From Anabaena sp. PCC 7108 (GTDB taxonomy: Bacteria; Cyanobacteriota; Cyanobacteriia; Cyanobacteriales; Nostocaceae), in contig NZ_KB235896.1 in assembly GCF_000332135.1 (NCBI RefSeq), forward strand, positions 1,871,403 through 1,935,402: 64,000 nt of DNA. Direction: 5' to 3'. The notes beneath the pieces are model-generated. The model was not told where the DNA came from, did not search any database, and was given only the letters and a program-made list of their open reading frames with translations. Position 1 is the first letter of the stretch. Every line of letters starts with the position of its first letter. Made by a program: the position numbers and the translations under genes. Positions 35,902 through 45,564 of the stretch are shown piece after piece.

Positions 35902-36029
35902 TATGAGCAAACTTAAAACTTTCAGGTTTGTGTAAATAAACAGTAATTATGTATTCAAGGTGCAACTAGTGAACTTTCAACAACCGCAGAAGACTACATC
36001 TTGAAATTTATCTATGTTTCAAGGTGTAG

Positions 36030-36770
36030 TTAGCGAGGATGTTCAACCTCTTGTCCAGCTTTGTTACTTATAGCTACATTTTGGGCATCACGAGTTAAAA
36101 GACCATCTTCCATTTCGACGATGCGATCAGCGATATCTAAGATGCGGTTATCATGAGTTACTAACAAGATCGCAGTTCCCTGTTCTTTGGCTAGACGCTG
36201 CATAATTTCTACAACGTCACGTCCTGATTGTTTGTCTAATGCTGCCGTAGGTTCATCTGCTAGAACTAGTGGAGGATGATTGACTAAAGCGCGAGCGATC
36301 GCTATTCTTTGTTTTTGTCCACCTGATAAATTATCTGGGTAGTAGTTCATCCTTTCTGCTAAACCAACTGATCCCAGCATGGCTTCTGATTTACGAATAG
36401 CTGAAGATTGAGAAACTCTCGCATTTAATTCTACTGCCATTTGTACATTTTGCCTAGCCGTTAAAAACCCCAACAAATTATGAGCTTGAAAAATATAACC
36501 AATATTGCGTCGCATCCGTACCAGCTTACTTTGACTAGCTCCCAATAGTTCTTCCCCTAACAATTTCAAACTTCCTTCTTGTGCAGAACGCAAACCACCA
36601 ATTAAGCTTAACAATGTAGTTTTACCTGAACCTGATGGTCCAGTCATAATTACAATTTCTCCAGCATATATATCTAGGTTAATATCAAATAAAATTTGTT
36701 TTCTGAGGACACCTTTTCCGTAGTAATGGTTAATATGTTTGATGGAGATGACAGGTTCTTTACTAATCAT
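36030..36770 (-). CDS. devA: DevA-type ABC transporter ATPase
   Basis: The 246-residue ATPase of the DevBCA/MacB-like class has Walker A GPSGSGKTT (about 43-51), signature LSGGQKQR and Walker B LVLADEPTAALD. It energises the FtsX-like permease DevC. It is the last gene of a devB-devC-devA set on the minus strand. In Anabaena DevBCA with TolC exports heterocyst glycolipids to the envelope; several paralogous sets exist, so the exact cargo is not certain. Confidence 0.82.
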   Translation of the reverse strand: MISKEPVISIKHINHYYGKGVLRKQILFDINLDIYAGEIVIMTGPSGSGKTTLLSLIGGLRSAQEGSLKLLGEELLGASQSKLVRMRRNIGYIFQAHNLLGFLTARQNVQMAVELNARVSQSSAIRKSEAMLGSVGLAERMNYYPDNLSGGQKQRIAIARALVNHPPLVLADEPTAALDKQSGRDVVEIMQRLAKEQGTAILLVTHDNRILDIADRIVEMEDGLLTRDAQNVAISNKAGQEVEHPR

Positions 36771-36931
36771 AAATTTAGGCGATATGGGATTACATGAAAT
36801 TAGCTAGAGTTGAGAATAAATATTGGCTTAAGTGTTGCAAACTTTAGATCATAGACTATTAAGTAATCAGATATTTTGCTATTTCATATTTACTCAATTT
36901 TATCATATGCAATTTCTTCCTAGAACTTGAT

Positions 36932-38086
36932 TTAAAAAATATCTGCTGGATCAGCAGAACGTAATTTACGCATAGCAATTATGCCAGAGATAAAACACAT
37001 AATGATAGTTAATAAAAGTACCATAACAGCCCGATAATTACTCATAGCAACTGGTAAAAGAGTAGCATCTCTGGCAACTTTGTACATAACAAGAGCGCAA
37101 GCAAATCCTGGAACATATCCTAAAACTGCTAACATAAAAGCTTCTTGTAAAATGACTGTTAGCAAATAATTTTGTGTGTAGCCGATGGCTTTAAGGGTAG
37201 CATATTCAGATAAGTGATCTGTTACTTCTGTATACAGAATTTGATAAACAATTACAGTTCCGACAATAAAACCCATAATTGTCCCTAAAGTGAAAATAAA
37301 GCCAATAGCTGTACTACTTGCCCAATAATTTCTTTCAAAATCGATAAATTCTTGCTTGGTTAAAACATTAATATCTGTAGGTAAGTAAGTTCGTAAATAT
37401 TGAGTAACTACAGCTAAATCTGCTCCTGGTTTTAATTTAATTAACCCAATATCAATTAAGCCCCGCTGTCGATTACTAAATAAGCGTAAAAAATTGACAT
37501 CGCTGGTAATTAAATTACCATCAGCCCCGAAAGATGCTCCTAAAGTGAATAATCCTACTACTTTAATTCGTCTCCTTCTGACTTCTGCTGTCACCAACTT
37601 TCCCTGATCAACATCCTCAGCAATTGGTCCATATTCTAATCTAGAAGAACGGTCAAATAAAACAACATCAGGCAATTTAAGTTTATTTAAATTTTCATCT
37701 ACACCAGGCAAATCAAAGACATTAACTTCTGGATTTATTCCAAAAGTAAGAATACTCCGAGGGCGGCCTGTAATCGGATTTTTCCAGCTTGTATAGTCTA
37801 AGTATATAGGATATACTGACTGTACTTCTGGTAAATCTAATGTTTTATATAACCGCCTTTGAGAAAAGGGTTTCATTGCTAAAACAGCATTAGATTGACT
37901 GTTAATCAGAACAATGTCACCTTTTAAACTCTCATGCATTCTCACGTTACTGTAATACAATGCATCTCGAAAACCCAGTTGCATAAACATTAAAATGTCA
38001 GCAAAGGCAATACCTGATAAAGCTACAACTAGGCGAGTTTTTTCTCTGGTTAGTTGTAGCCAGGACAGAGGGATTTTTTGACCCAT
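36932..38086 (-). CDS. devC: DevC-type ABC transporter permease
   Basis: 384 residues with an FtsX/MacB layout: an N-terminal membrane helix (about 15-38, VALSGIAFADILMFMQLGF), a large extracytoplasmic domain, and three C-terminal helices (about 260-370). It opens GQKIPLSWLQLTREKTRL, as DevC does. It pairs with DevA (161 nt downstream) and DevB (82 nt upstream). Confidence 0.83.
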   Translation of the reverse strand: MGQKIPLSWLQLTREKTRLVVALSGIAFADILMFMQLGFRDALYYSNVRMHESLKGDIVLINSQSNAVLAMKPFSQRRLYKTLDLPEVQSVYPIYLDYTSWKNPITGRPRSILTFGINPEVNVFDLPGVDENLNKLKLPDVVLFDRSSRLEYGPIAEDVDQGKLVTAEVRRRRIKVVGLFTLGASFGADGNLITSDVNFLRLFSNRQRGLIDIGLIKLKPGADLAVVTQYLRTYLPTDINVLTKQEFIDFERNYWASSTAIGFIFTLGTIMGFIVGTVIVYQILYTEVTDHLSEYATLKAIGYTQNYLLTVILQEAFMLAVLGYVPGFACALVMYKVARDATLLPVAMSNYRAVMVLLLTIIMCFISGIIAMRKLRSADPADIF

Positions 38087-38168
38087 TTTCTAAATTCCCC
38101 AGCAATTATACCAAGTTTGAATTTGAGATATTGAATTAAGAATTAGCTTGATAGATATCAAGGCAAGA

Positions 38169-39608
38169 TTACTGTTTTTTCGTACCTTCATCAGTCTTAA
38201 TTTCGACAACAACCTTAGCGTTAGTTAAACCAGAAACTCTCTGGCTATACTCTGGGGAAATTGCAATTTTAACTTCTACGACTCTGGCATCAACATCAGC
38301 TGCTGGATCTGTATTTAATACATCCTTTTTGCCAATTTTTCTGCCAATACTAGTGATTGTTCCCGTTAATTGCCCGTTAAATGCGCCATTATCACTGGTA
38401 ATCGTAGCGAGTTGACCAACCCGGACTTTACCAATACTGTCTTCAGGAACTTCTGCAACAACAAACATCTGATCAGTTTGTCCAATTTCCGCAATGCCAT
38501 TAGCACTCATAACTTCGCCAGATTTGGTGTGAATTTTTAAAATTTCACCAGGGCTTGGGGCTTTGACATAGCTTAATTGCAGTTCTGCTTGCGCTTTTTT
38601 AATCAGAGCGATCGCATTGCTAATTTGGGATTGTGCTATTTGCACATCAGTAGGACGCACATCTACCAACCTGTTAAACCTAGCCCTTTCTTCGTCTATT
38701 TGCTTTTGCAAAGTGGCTATAGTTTTGTTGCGATTAGCTGTGGCTTCAATTAGTTGCTGCTGCAAAGTAGCTATAGTTTTGACTTGAGTAGCTCTGGCTT
38801 CGGCAATTTGCTGTGATAAAGTTCCTAAAGCTTGTCTCAAACTAGCTTGGCTTTCACGTAATTGTTGAGTAGCTGTAACCGCACTTAAACGCCTTCTATC
38901 TCTTTCTTGCTGAGAAATAGCGCCTTCTTTGTATAAGAAGTCATAGCGTCCAGCATCAACTTCAGCATTGCGCTGTTCGGCGCGAATTCGGTTAATCGTA
39001 GCTCTGAGACTATCTTTTTGCCCACTGAGTTCAGCTTCTAGACGTTGAATACCGGCTTGTTGAGAAAGTTTTTCACCGCTTAACTCGGCAGCAAGACGGG
39101 CAATTGTGGCTTGTTGAGCATTTTTTTCTCCGACTAACTGAGCTTGTAAACGAGCAATTACTGCTCTTTGGGCTTGAATATCTCTTGGTGAAACTGCTGT
39201 GATTTGAGCTAAATTAGCACGAGATTCTTGCAGCTTGGCTTTTGCTTCTTCCACTGCTGCCATGTTAGTATCTCGACTGTCTAAAATAGCTAGAACTTGA
39301 CCTTGCTGAACTCGCTGTCCTTCTCTGATTAAGAGTTGCTGTACTCGTGATCCTGCTGATAATCCAGAGTTGGGGGCAGCGACTTTAATCACTTCTCCAC
39401 GTGGTTCCAAACGTCCCACAGCACTAATGCTGCTGACAGATGGTGCCATGGTGACAGAGGAAGTGAGTTTTTTTAACTGTTCGATTTTAGCTGTGGCTAT
39501 AAACCCAGCAGCAATCACTACGGGAAGTGCTACAGCAACTTTCAACCAAACTTTAGATTTTTCCAGTCCCTGTTCCGTTGACTTTGGTTTTTCAGTCACC
39601 CTTGACAT
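38169..39608 (-). CDS. devB: DevB-type membrane fusion protein
   Basis: A 479-residue HlyD-family adaptor: an N-terminal membrane anchor (about 23-43), then the start of the barrel/lipoyl half (VGRLEPRGEVIKVAAP), a very long coiled-coil hairpin (about 110-330, many IARLQAQL-like heptads), and the returning half (SYVKAPSPGEILKIHTKSGE). It bridges the inner-membrane DevC to TolC across the periplasm. Length agrees with heterocyst DevB (about 470). No clear NtcA box was found in the 706-nt upstream region. Confidence 0.83.
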   Translation of the reverse strand: MSRVTEKPKSTEQGLEKSKVWLKVAVALPVVIAAGFIATAKIEQLKKLTSSVTMAPSVSSISAVGRLEPRGEVIKVAAPNSGLSAGSRVQQLLIREGQRVQQGQVLAILDSRDTNMAAVEEAKAKLQESRANLAQITAVSPRDIQAQRAVIARLQAQLVGEKNAQQATIARLAAELSGEKLSQQAGIQRLEAELSGQKDSLRATINRIRAEQRNAEVDAGRYDFLYKEGAISQQERDRRRLSAVTATQQLRESQASLRQALGTLSQQIAEARATQVKTIATLQQQLIEATANRNKTIATLQKQIDEERARFNRLVDVRPTDVQIAQSQISNAIALIKKAQAELQLSYVKAPSPGEILKIHTKSGEVMSANGIAEIGQTDQMFVVAEVPEDSIGKVRVGQLATITSDNGAFNGQLTGTITSIGRKIGKKDVLNTDPAADVDARVVEVKIAISPEYSQRVSGLTNAKVVVEIKTDEGTKKQ

Positions 39609-40314
39609 GGTATGTTGCTCGGTTATCTGAATTGTGCTGATGGAAGTAAAAAAAACAAATTAGCCGCAACTGATAACTGTGAATAGCTTCTGAGTATGAG
39701 ACGTAATTGCACTATTCGTTAAGAGAATTCAAACTCTTGAATTCACAAACTCCAGCACTCAGATCCTATTTATTTCTCAAGGCAACCTGGTATAAATCTG
39801 GTAGGTAAAAGTAGATCGGCTTAAATAATTATTGTTGGTATAAGGCAGGAGAGAAGAGTTTTTTGATCAGCAATCAGCAGGATATAATGTTACATCCTAA
39901 ATTCTTACTGAATGCTGACACTATAACAATGCAGACATCTTTTAGGTAGTAGACTATTACCAAGAGTTTCTACAACCGAAGAATGTGCTAAAAAATCTAA
40001 AATTGTCTTTTCAGAAAAGAAAAATTGGCATAGTCAAAGACCAATTGAAACATATCTGTCAAATAAAGCATTCCCAACATCAAAATTACCTTAACTTGAT
40101 TATTAACCTGTGAGCTTTCTTTAGTCATTTACACCTAAAAAAAGAACAAATTATCTCTGGGTACATATTCTAAAAAGTAGCTATGTTAATATTCCCCCTA
40201 CTGTTTTTGACTCCATTGAACTCTGGCTTAAATGAATTCTACATTTATAAGTTATGGGAAAACGTAACGGAGCTTACAGATAAAGATATGAGAAGTTAGG
40301 GAGATAGAAAATGG
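39609..40314. other. Long gap between pcyA and devB
   Basis: 706 nt with no gene. It contains a perfect inverted repeat GAATTCAA (39725-39732) / TTGAATTC (39737-39744) and a near-miss NtcA sequence GTA-N8-TAG (39801-39814). The long upstream space resembles that described for devB, where a distal NtcA site occurs, but no perfect site was found here. Confidence 0.5.
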
Positions 40315-41052
40315 TTATTGTGGTAAGTCAAATAATACAGTGGTCATGTAATTTTCTGCCCAATCTTGACCAAAGGCTTTTTCTAGTACACGACGGGTTT
40401 TATCATTTTGTTGTTGCTGGCTACAATAGTTCTGTTGTCCAGCCAAAATTGAGGCTACTTTTTCTGGAACAACAGGACTAGATAGGCTTGCTTGACGACA
40501 ATGAATGTCTAAAAAATCTTCTACCCGCGAAAGAAACATTTTTTCTTCTGCTGGGGAACTAGGACGAACAAACAGACAAAAATCAGAAAAGATATTTCCC
40601 CACTCCGGTAACTCTCGCGGTTGGGAAAAATTGAGTACAGTTAACTCGCTCAAGGCAGAATTATACTCTGCTGGTAAGATTCTATCTAAGCTTACAGGAG
40701 AAAGGTCTGCGATCGCAGCACTAATTTGACCTCTACCCCCAACTAAGTCACAACCAAACATAGGAATGTCATATTCTGGACGGGGAAACATGACGCAATG
40801 CAAAATATCTAGCATATTTCCCACCTTTGCCAGTTCTAAGTGCATTTTGCGGAACTGGGGTGTTTGATAGCAGCGATTTTCTATAATCAGTTTTTCGCCT
40901 TCTAGTCTACCTTCTACATATCCCAATTCAGCAGGCAAATTGTATGGTGATAAATCTAGATGTTTATGCCAAACTGTCTCAATACAATCAGCTAGTTGAC
41001 GAATCAGGGGATGTTGTTGCTCACGCAATGAGGGATTAGACGGAGAAGACAT
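40315..41052 (-). CDS. pcyA: Phycocyanobilin:ferredoxin oxidoreductase
   Basis: The 245-residue bilin reductase converts biliverdin IXalpha to phycocyanobilin, the chromophore of phycobilisomes and phytochromes, using ferredoxin. It matches Anabaena PcyA almost throughout: [18 protein letters not shown] near the start, [26 protein letters not shown] with the catalytic His and Asp, and ending [14 protein letters not shown] start at the ATG at 41052, because the 28 upstream codons are not family-like and homologues begin at this position. The gene is monocistronic or leads into devBCA after a long gap. Confidence 0.95.
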   Translation of the reverse strand: MSSPSNPSLREQQHPLIRQLADCIETVWHKHLDLSPYNLPAELGYVEGRLEGEKLIIENRCYQTPQFRKMHLELAKVGNMLDILHCVMFPRPEYDIPMFGCDLVGGRGQISAAIADLSPVSLDRILPAEYNSALSELTVLNFSQPRELPEWGNIFSDFCLFVRPSSPAEEKMFLSRVEDFLDIHCRQASLSSPVVPEKVASILAGQQNYCSQQQQNDKTRRVLEKAFGQDWAENYMTTVLFDLPQ

Positions 41053-41149
41053 ATTATTGTTGGGCAATATCAATCTATTTCTGAGTTTACAGTCATTTTG
41101 ACGTAAATTAACCACATCTTGAGGAAAGTTTCGCACAAGAACGCAGTTT

Positions 41150-41182
41150 GTAGGCCAGGTTAGCGACAGCGTAACCCACCAT
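41150..41182. repeat. Short dispersed palindrome upstream of pcyA
   Basis: GGTTAGCGACAGCGTAACC, a small hairpin of a type seen often in Nostoc-group intergenic DNA. Confidence 0.45.
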
Positions 41183-41254
41183 TAATTTTTAACTATTCAA
41201 TGTTGTGAGGTTTCATGTTTGCTGACAACATCAACCATTTTGGTTATATACTAA

Positions 41255-41328
41255 TCGGAGCGGCGGGATTCGAACCCACGACCTCCACTACCCCAAAGTG
41301 GCGCGCTACCAAGCTGCGCTACGCCCCG
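41255..41328 (-). tRNA. tRNA-Pro (anticodon UGG)
   Basis: The complement folds as a full cloverleaf of 74 nt: acceptor CGGGGCG / CGCTCCG (one GU pair), D arm with AGCTTGGTAGC, anticodon stem CCACT/AGTGG around TTTGGGG with the anticodon TGG, T arm with GGTTCGAATCC, and discriminator A. No CCA is encoded. Confidence 0.95.
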
Positions 41329-41452
41329 TCTACTTAATTTCAGATTCTAAGTTAGTTTTTGGATTTAGGGTTTATCCAAGTCTGTGAATCTAAAACTTAT
41401 TTAAGTCACTCTTACGAGAATATCACAAGGTTAAGGAAAATAGCAAGCTTTT

Positions 41453-41818
41453 TCAAAAAACTTTGAAAATTTCTGTAGCTTGTACCAAATCTGAAACGGC
41501 AGAAGCATCCCATTTACCTTCCACGCAGCGTCCTGTATTCAGAATGAAGCGCAGACTATAAGCGTGAGCATAGCCTTCTACCTCCATCCATAATAAATCG
41601 CTTTCCGCTTCACAGGCAATTTTTTCTTCATCCATCAATTCTGCCTCTACATACTTAATGGTGTCGGCTAATTTTGCTAAAAGTCGGCAAAAGTCGTTTA
41701 ATTCCGCTTCAGTTAATTCTAGCGCCCAGTCGTCTGTACCCACTAAGCCTTTAAATTCCTCTGCGTCAGGATTCCAGCCAATCCGCCAACCTATTCCGCT
41801 TTTGATAACTCGTTGCAT
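41453..41818 (-). CDS. DUF1818 family protein
   Basis: 121 residues; the opening (RVIKSGIGWRIGWNP), the acidic core LTEAELNDFCRLLAKLADTI and the ending RCVEGKWDASAV match DUF1818, a single-copy family in cyanobacteria and plastids. Function unknown. It is on the minus strand after a run of small genes including rpoZ. Confidence 0.8.
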   Translation of the reverse strand: MQRVIKSGIGWRIGWNPDAEEFKGLVGTDDWALELTEAELNDFCRLLAKLADTIKYVEAELMDEEKIACEAESDLLWMEVEGYAHAYSLRFILNTGRCVEGKWDASAVSDLVQATEIFKVF

Positions 41819-41865
41819 AGATTCTTTTTTAACGCCAAGGGGTGCAGAGGAGATTCTTGCCTATT

Positions 41866-42360
41866 TTAATTTTGAACAGGATTAAAGATATTAACTAGGA
41901 CTTGGACGAGGTTATTGCGCTGCTTGCGGGTAAGTTTAGCTATGGCGGTGCGATCGCTCTCAATCGGATTTTGCTGTAATGTGTCATTACCTGGATAGGA
42001 GATTTGATACATTGTTTCATTGGCATTGAGATAATCCGCCAAAGTCAACTTCCAATCTAGACGATATAAAGGTGATCTACCTTTTATATAAATGTGGTAG
42101 CGAATCATCCGACTGGCTAATGTATTATTCTCAGCAACTTTCTTAGTATCTTTACTGATATATTGATTTTCTTTCGGCAGGTCTGGTAATTGCTGATAAA
42201 CTAGTTGCCAAACATCGCTAGGACTGATTCTCTGAGCTACGGCAGGTGAAATAGTAAATAAACTTGTACTTGCTGTACCTAAAATTATTACGCCCACTGT
42301 GATTAAGGTCATGATGAGGGCTGAGTTGAACCGCAAAAATAAAAGTTTTTTCTTTTTCAT
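41866..42360 (-). CDS. Exported cyanobacterial protein, function unknown
   Basis: 165 residues from an ATG at 42360 (a longer start at 42423 is possible). From 42360 the N-terminus is a textbook signal peptide: KKKK, a long hydrophobic run, and a cleavage-type AVAQ. The mature part (about 120 residues, one conserved YHIYIKGRSP block) belongs to no family I can name. The choice of start rests on the signal peptide; no strong ribosome site is seen. Confidence 0.6.
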   Translation of the reverse strand: MKKKKLLFLRFNSALIMTLITVGVIILGTASTSLFTISPAVAQRISPSDVWQLVYQQLPDLPKENQYISKDTKKVAENNTLASRMIRYHIYIKGRSPLYRLDWKLTLADYLNANETMYQISYPGNDTLQQNPIESDRTAIAKLTRKQRNNLVQVLVNIFNPVQN

Positions 42361-42447
42361 ATGCACAAGATTCTGAGATGAAAGTAATACTGAGGATTTT
42401 TTACTCAGAATGGGTAATTTCATCTCAGTATTAGTTAACGGAGTTTT

Positions 42448-42684
42448 TTAAAGTTCGCCGATAATTTCTGGCTGAGTCATTTCGTCAGACATCTCCAAAA
42501 TAGCTCTGAGTACAGGTTTCATAATCGCATCTTCGTTATTTTCAAAATCTTCATAACGCCTGCGTTTGGCTCGATTTGCTACTTGAACCGTAATCCGATA
42601 ACGATTTGAGGCGGCACTAATAAGCTCTTCAGCACGGAGCATAATCTGAGACTGAGTTGTCTCGAACTTGGAACGCTTAAGCAT
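42448..42684 (-). CDS. rpoZ: RNA polymerase omega subunit
   Basis: A 78-residue omega subunit of cyanobacterial type. The core [27 protein letters not shown] (about 17-43) matches the family; the helical C-terminus ends QPEIIGEL. It helps assemble and stabilise RNA polymerase. It lies upstream of the exported-protein gene on the same strand, with an 87-nt gap. Confidence 0.92.
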   Translation of the reverse strand: MLKRSKFETTQSQIMLRAEELISAASNRYRITVQVANRAKRRRYEDFENNEDAIMKPVLRAILEMSDEMTQPEIIGEL

Positions 42685-42817
42685 AGTTAGTTACTTTTGA
42701 GATTCTACCCTAGTTTAGCAGCACTAAATTACATATCTGGGAAACAATAGCAGACTTTTTTAAATCTAATTATTTAAGTTTAACATTCACTCACATCTTA
42801 AAATATACAATCCAGCT

Positions 42818-43357
42818 ATGCCTAAATACAACACCCTCAGTAGACAGAAATCACTTTTTCTTTTAATAGCCCTGAGTTTCACTACTTTTTTTCTATCACC
42901 AATCTCACCTTCAAGGGCAGAAAGTATACCGAAGCCTTCAGATGCACCACTGGAATTAAATTTACTCAATAAGCCACAAGGTTTAGTAATTACAGCTAAC
43001 ACAATTAATCCAGAAAGATTAACTATTCCTAGTTTATGGTGGGCAAAAGAAAATTCAGAAAATAAACTCTTAGATAATTGGATTGCATATCCAACTACTG
43101 AGCAACAAGCAGCCCGTATTGATTTAATAGTCAATCAGCAAATTTGGAGTTTATTAGACTATCTTGAACGTTACAACTTTGTGAACAAAATGGGCAGTAT
43201 GGCTAGGAATTTTGGTTATAACATTCGAGTTTTTAATTATCAACAAGAACCCTTGGCAACTTACACTTGTAATTTTAGCAATAGTCCAGATTTATGTAAG
43301 ATTCAAATGAGCAATCAAAGTAAGTTAGGCTTACGTCAGACCATTCAGGAAAATTAA
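42818..43357 (+). CDS. Exported protein, function unknown
   Basis: 179 residues with a cleavable signal peptide (about 10-34, ending SRA), then a soluble domain with LTIPSLWWAKENSE and RIDLIVNQQIWSLLDYLERYNFVNKMG; two Cys near the C-terminus could form a disulfide. Conserved-looking and cyanobacterial, no recognised family. It converges on the lipoprotein gene, with dispersed element copy A between. Confidence 0.6.
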   Translation: MPKYNTLSRQKSLFLLIALSFTTFFLSPISPSRAESIPKPSDAPLELNLLNKPQGLVITANTINPERLTIPSLWWAKENSENKLLDNWIAYPTTEQQAARIDLIVNQQIWSLLDYLERYNFVNKMGSMARNFGYNIRVFNYQQEPLATYTCNFSNSPDLCKIQMSNQSKLGLRQTIQEN

Positions 43358-43434
43358 AATAATTTTTAATTAGTAATTCACAATTTGTAATAATGCCGAC
43401 CCCAGTGTACTCCAACATAATTGAGTTTTTTCAG

Positions 43435-43611
43435 AGGGAACAGGAAGCAACTCTTAACAGAAAAAACTCATGTTTAAAAACATGAGATTGAAATAATGAC
43501 ACTGTTTTTTTCGTGTCACTCTCCTTGTAAAAACATCCTTTTTTTGACTGCGCTTTAAACTCTTAAACTTTAGTTTTTTATTTGTTCCCTGTTCCCTGTT
43601 AAGAGTTCCCT
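43435..43611 (-). mobile_element. Dispersed hairpin element, copy A
   Basis: 177 bp with ends of the AGGGAACAGG/CCTGTTCCCT type. Relative to copies B and C it is in reverse orientation. Shared core: GCAGTCAAAAAAAGGATG, the hairpin TGACAC...GTGTCA, the string ATTATTTCAATCTCATG and the palindrome CTCATGTTTTTAAACATGAG. It lies between two convergent genes. Confidence 0.85.
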
Positions 43612-43706
43612 CTCCTAACTATAAAATTTATTTTGCACGACTACTTAAAAGCGGGGGATTAAACCCTGAATTAGTTAAAATAATTTGCCATAGAGCCTCC
43701 GATATG

Positions 43707-44858
43707 TCATCCCAAGTTTTTCATTTTCATAAATAAAGACTCATACTGTTTTATCGTTGCCGATGGTAAAGGTAGTAAAAATTCACTTTTTTTGAGAATT
43801 TCTTGATTCTTTAGTAAGATGTGACTAAATGGTTCCTGAAGTTCAGCATTAGAAATATTTGTAGCCATAGGCGAATTAGTTTTAGTCAGTATTGCAATTT
43901 GCTTGGCTATATTTGGTTGCCAACAAAAATCAATCCATTCAGATGTTAAAGCCTTTTTTTCAACACCTGCGGGACTTACCCATAAATCTGCCCAAATTGC
44001 TGTTCCTGATTGGGGAATAACTACGGCAAGTTTGGGATAGCGATTTAGTATGGGGATGATGTCACTTGACCAACCAACTGCTAACCAAGTATCTCCAGTA
44101 ATTAGCGGTTCTAAATAATTAGTAGAATCATAGAATCTTACCTGTTGATTTAAAGCCTGTAGTTCTGTTTTCAGGGCAGGAATTTGATCAAGATTTTCTG
44201 TATTATAAGATTTTCCCAGTTTCTTTAAAACCAAACCGATGACTTCTCTGGGTTGATTAAGTAGAGAAATGCGCGATCGCAATTCACTCCGCCACAAATC
44301 CTGCCAATCCTGTGGTTGCCAATCAAATTCTTTGAATTTATCACGATTATAAACAATTACTGTACTGCCCCAACGATAAGGCGCACCCCAAACCTGTCCT
44401 TGTGGATTTAGATTCCCTTGGTCATCGCGCCGTACTACTTTTTGCCACTTTTCATCTAAACCTGACCATTCTTTAATTTGTTCTGTTTCTATGGGTTGAA
44501 TTAGTTTTTGTTCAATCGCAGCTTTTAACCAATAATCACCCAATGTCACCAAGTCAGCTTTTGGTGCTTTTTGACTGGGAATCAGGCTCAAAAATCGAGT
44601 TAATCCTTCCTGATTTTTAGCTTTTGGTTGCTGCCAAGTTTGTAATTGCTGAAATAAATTTTTAATCTGATTAATTGGAGAAAACTTTAGCTTTACCTCT
44701 GACTTTATACCTTTGCGAAATTTATTAACCACCTGACCTGGTATGGAACCTTTTAATAACTGTACGTTGAGTTGGATCTGGTTTTTTCCAGCGCACCCAA
44801 TTAGCAGTTGAGAAAAGGCAAGTCCACTTGTGCCTAGCAAAAAAGTCCTTCGATCCAT
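43707..44858 (-). CDS. Substrate-binding lipoprotein, spermidine/putrescine type
   Basis: 383 residues of the PotD/Fe-type solute-binding family. The N-terminus has a twin-arginine-like DRRTFLLG and lipobox LLIGC (about 19-23), so it is a Tat-exported lipoprotein. Conserved blocks: GAPYRWGSTVIVYNRDKF, LAVGWSSD and WADLWVSPAG. No permease or ATPase gene is adjacent. It may deliver polyamines or a related cation to a distant transporter. Confidence 0.8.
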   Translation of the reverse strand: MDRRTFLLGTSGLAFSQLLIGCAGKNQIQLNVQLLKGSIPGQVVNKFRKGIKSEVKLKFSPINQIKNLFQQLQTWQQPKAKNQEGLTRFLSLIPSQKAPKADLVTLGDYWLKAAIEQKLIQPIETEQIKEWSGLDEKWQKVVRRDDQGNLNPQGQVWGAPYRWGSTVIVYNRDKFKEFDWQPQDWQDLWRSELRSRISLLNQPREVIGLVLKKLGKSYNTENLDQIPALKTELQALNQQVRFYDSTNYLEPLITGDTWLAVGWSSDIIPILNRYPKLAVVIPQSGTAIWADLWVSPAGVEKKALTSEWIDFCWQPNIAKQIAILTKTNSPMATNISNAELQEPFSHILLKNQEILKKSEFLLPLPSATIKQYESLFMKMKNLG

Positions 44859-45185
44859 TGATTTTGAAATTTGGAACTATACTTAGTATATTAAGTAATT
44901 TTCAAAAAAGACATAGGATTTGTATTTGATTTTTGTTGAAGCAGCCTGCGCTTTACACTTAAAAAAACCCAGTAAAGATATTCATGCCTTGTTTAGCTTC
45001 GTTTCTGTTGTCCGTTAAGAGTTCCCTGTTCTCTTCCTAGGCAAATAAATATGGCTATATCTCTAGTCAGGCAGACATAAATCAAATCACAATGTTCGGT
45101 GAAATATTAAATAAATCATAAGTATAGTTAACATTGCCAGTAAATTGAATAACATAGAAAAACTATTTTCAAACTAGGGTATTAA
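44859..45185. other. Intergenic region 5' of two divergent genes
   Basis: 327 nt; contains a partial relative of the dispersed element near 45007-45040 (TTAAGAGTTCCCTGTT). No gene or promoter is obvious. Confidence 0.45.
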
Positions 45186-45560
45186 ATGGAGCCATTACAG
45201 AAACAGATACTGACCTTGAGCCAGAAATTAGATGCTCTTTGTCAGGTAATTGAAAAACTCGATCTCAAAGTATCTCAGAGGTTATCTGAGTGTTCTTTAG
45301 ATCAAATACAGACAAAGGATAATTATCAAGAAAATACAGAAACTGAACGTTATCAGTTAAAAAGACATATTAGTTTTAGTGCAGAATTAGAGCATAAGGA
45401 TGTTTTGATAGATGGAATTTGTCCAGACATGAATTTTCAACCTGGAAATAAGCAAATAACCCCAGAAATTCAAATTCAACGGCTGACAGCACAATTAACA
45501 GCAGCATACAATCGCATTGCTGCTTTGGAAGAACAATTAATGCGAGAAAGAATCCACTAA
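45186..45560 (+). CDS. Small coiled-coil protein, function unknown
   Basis: 124 residues, acidic and helical: an N-terminal heptad region (LQKQILTLSQKLDALCQVIEKLD) and a C-terminal coiled coil (QRLTAQLTAAYNRIAALEEQL). No family is recognised. Its stop is 4 nt from the stop of the convergent UPF0284 gene. Confidence 0.6.
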   Translation: MEPLQKQILTLSQKLDALCQVIEKLDLKVSQRLSECSLDQIQTKDNYQENTETERYQLKRHISFSAELEHKDVLIDGICPDMNFQPGNKQITPEIQIQRLTAQLTAAYNRIAALEEQLMRERIH

Positions 45561-45564
45561 TTGC

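Noticed and set aside
39801-39814. NtcA-like box GTA-N8-TAG upstream of devB
   Set aside because: One half-site mismatched, and it is not positioned against a visible -10; too weak to annotate.
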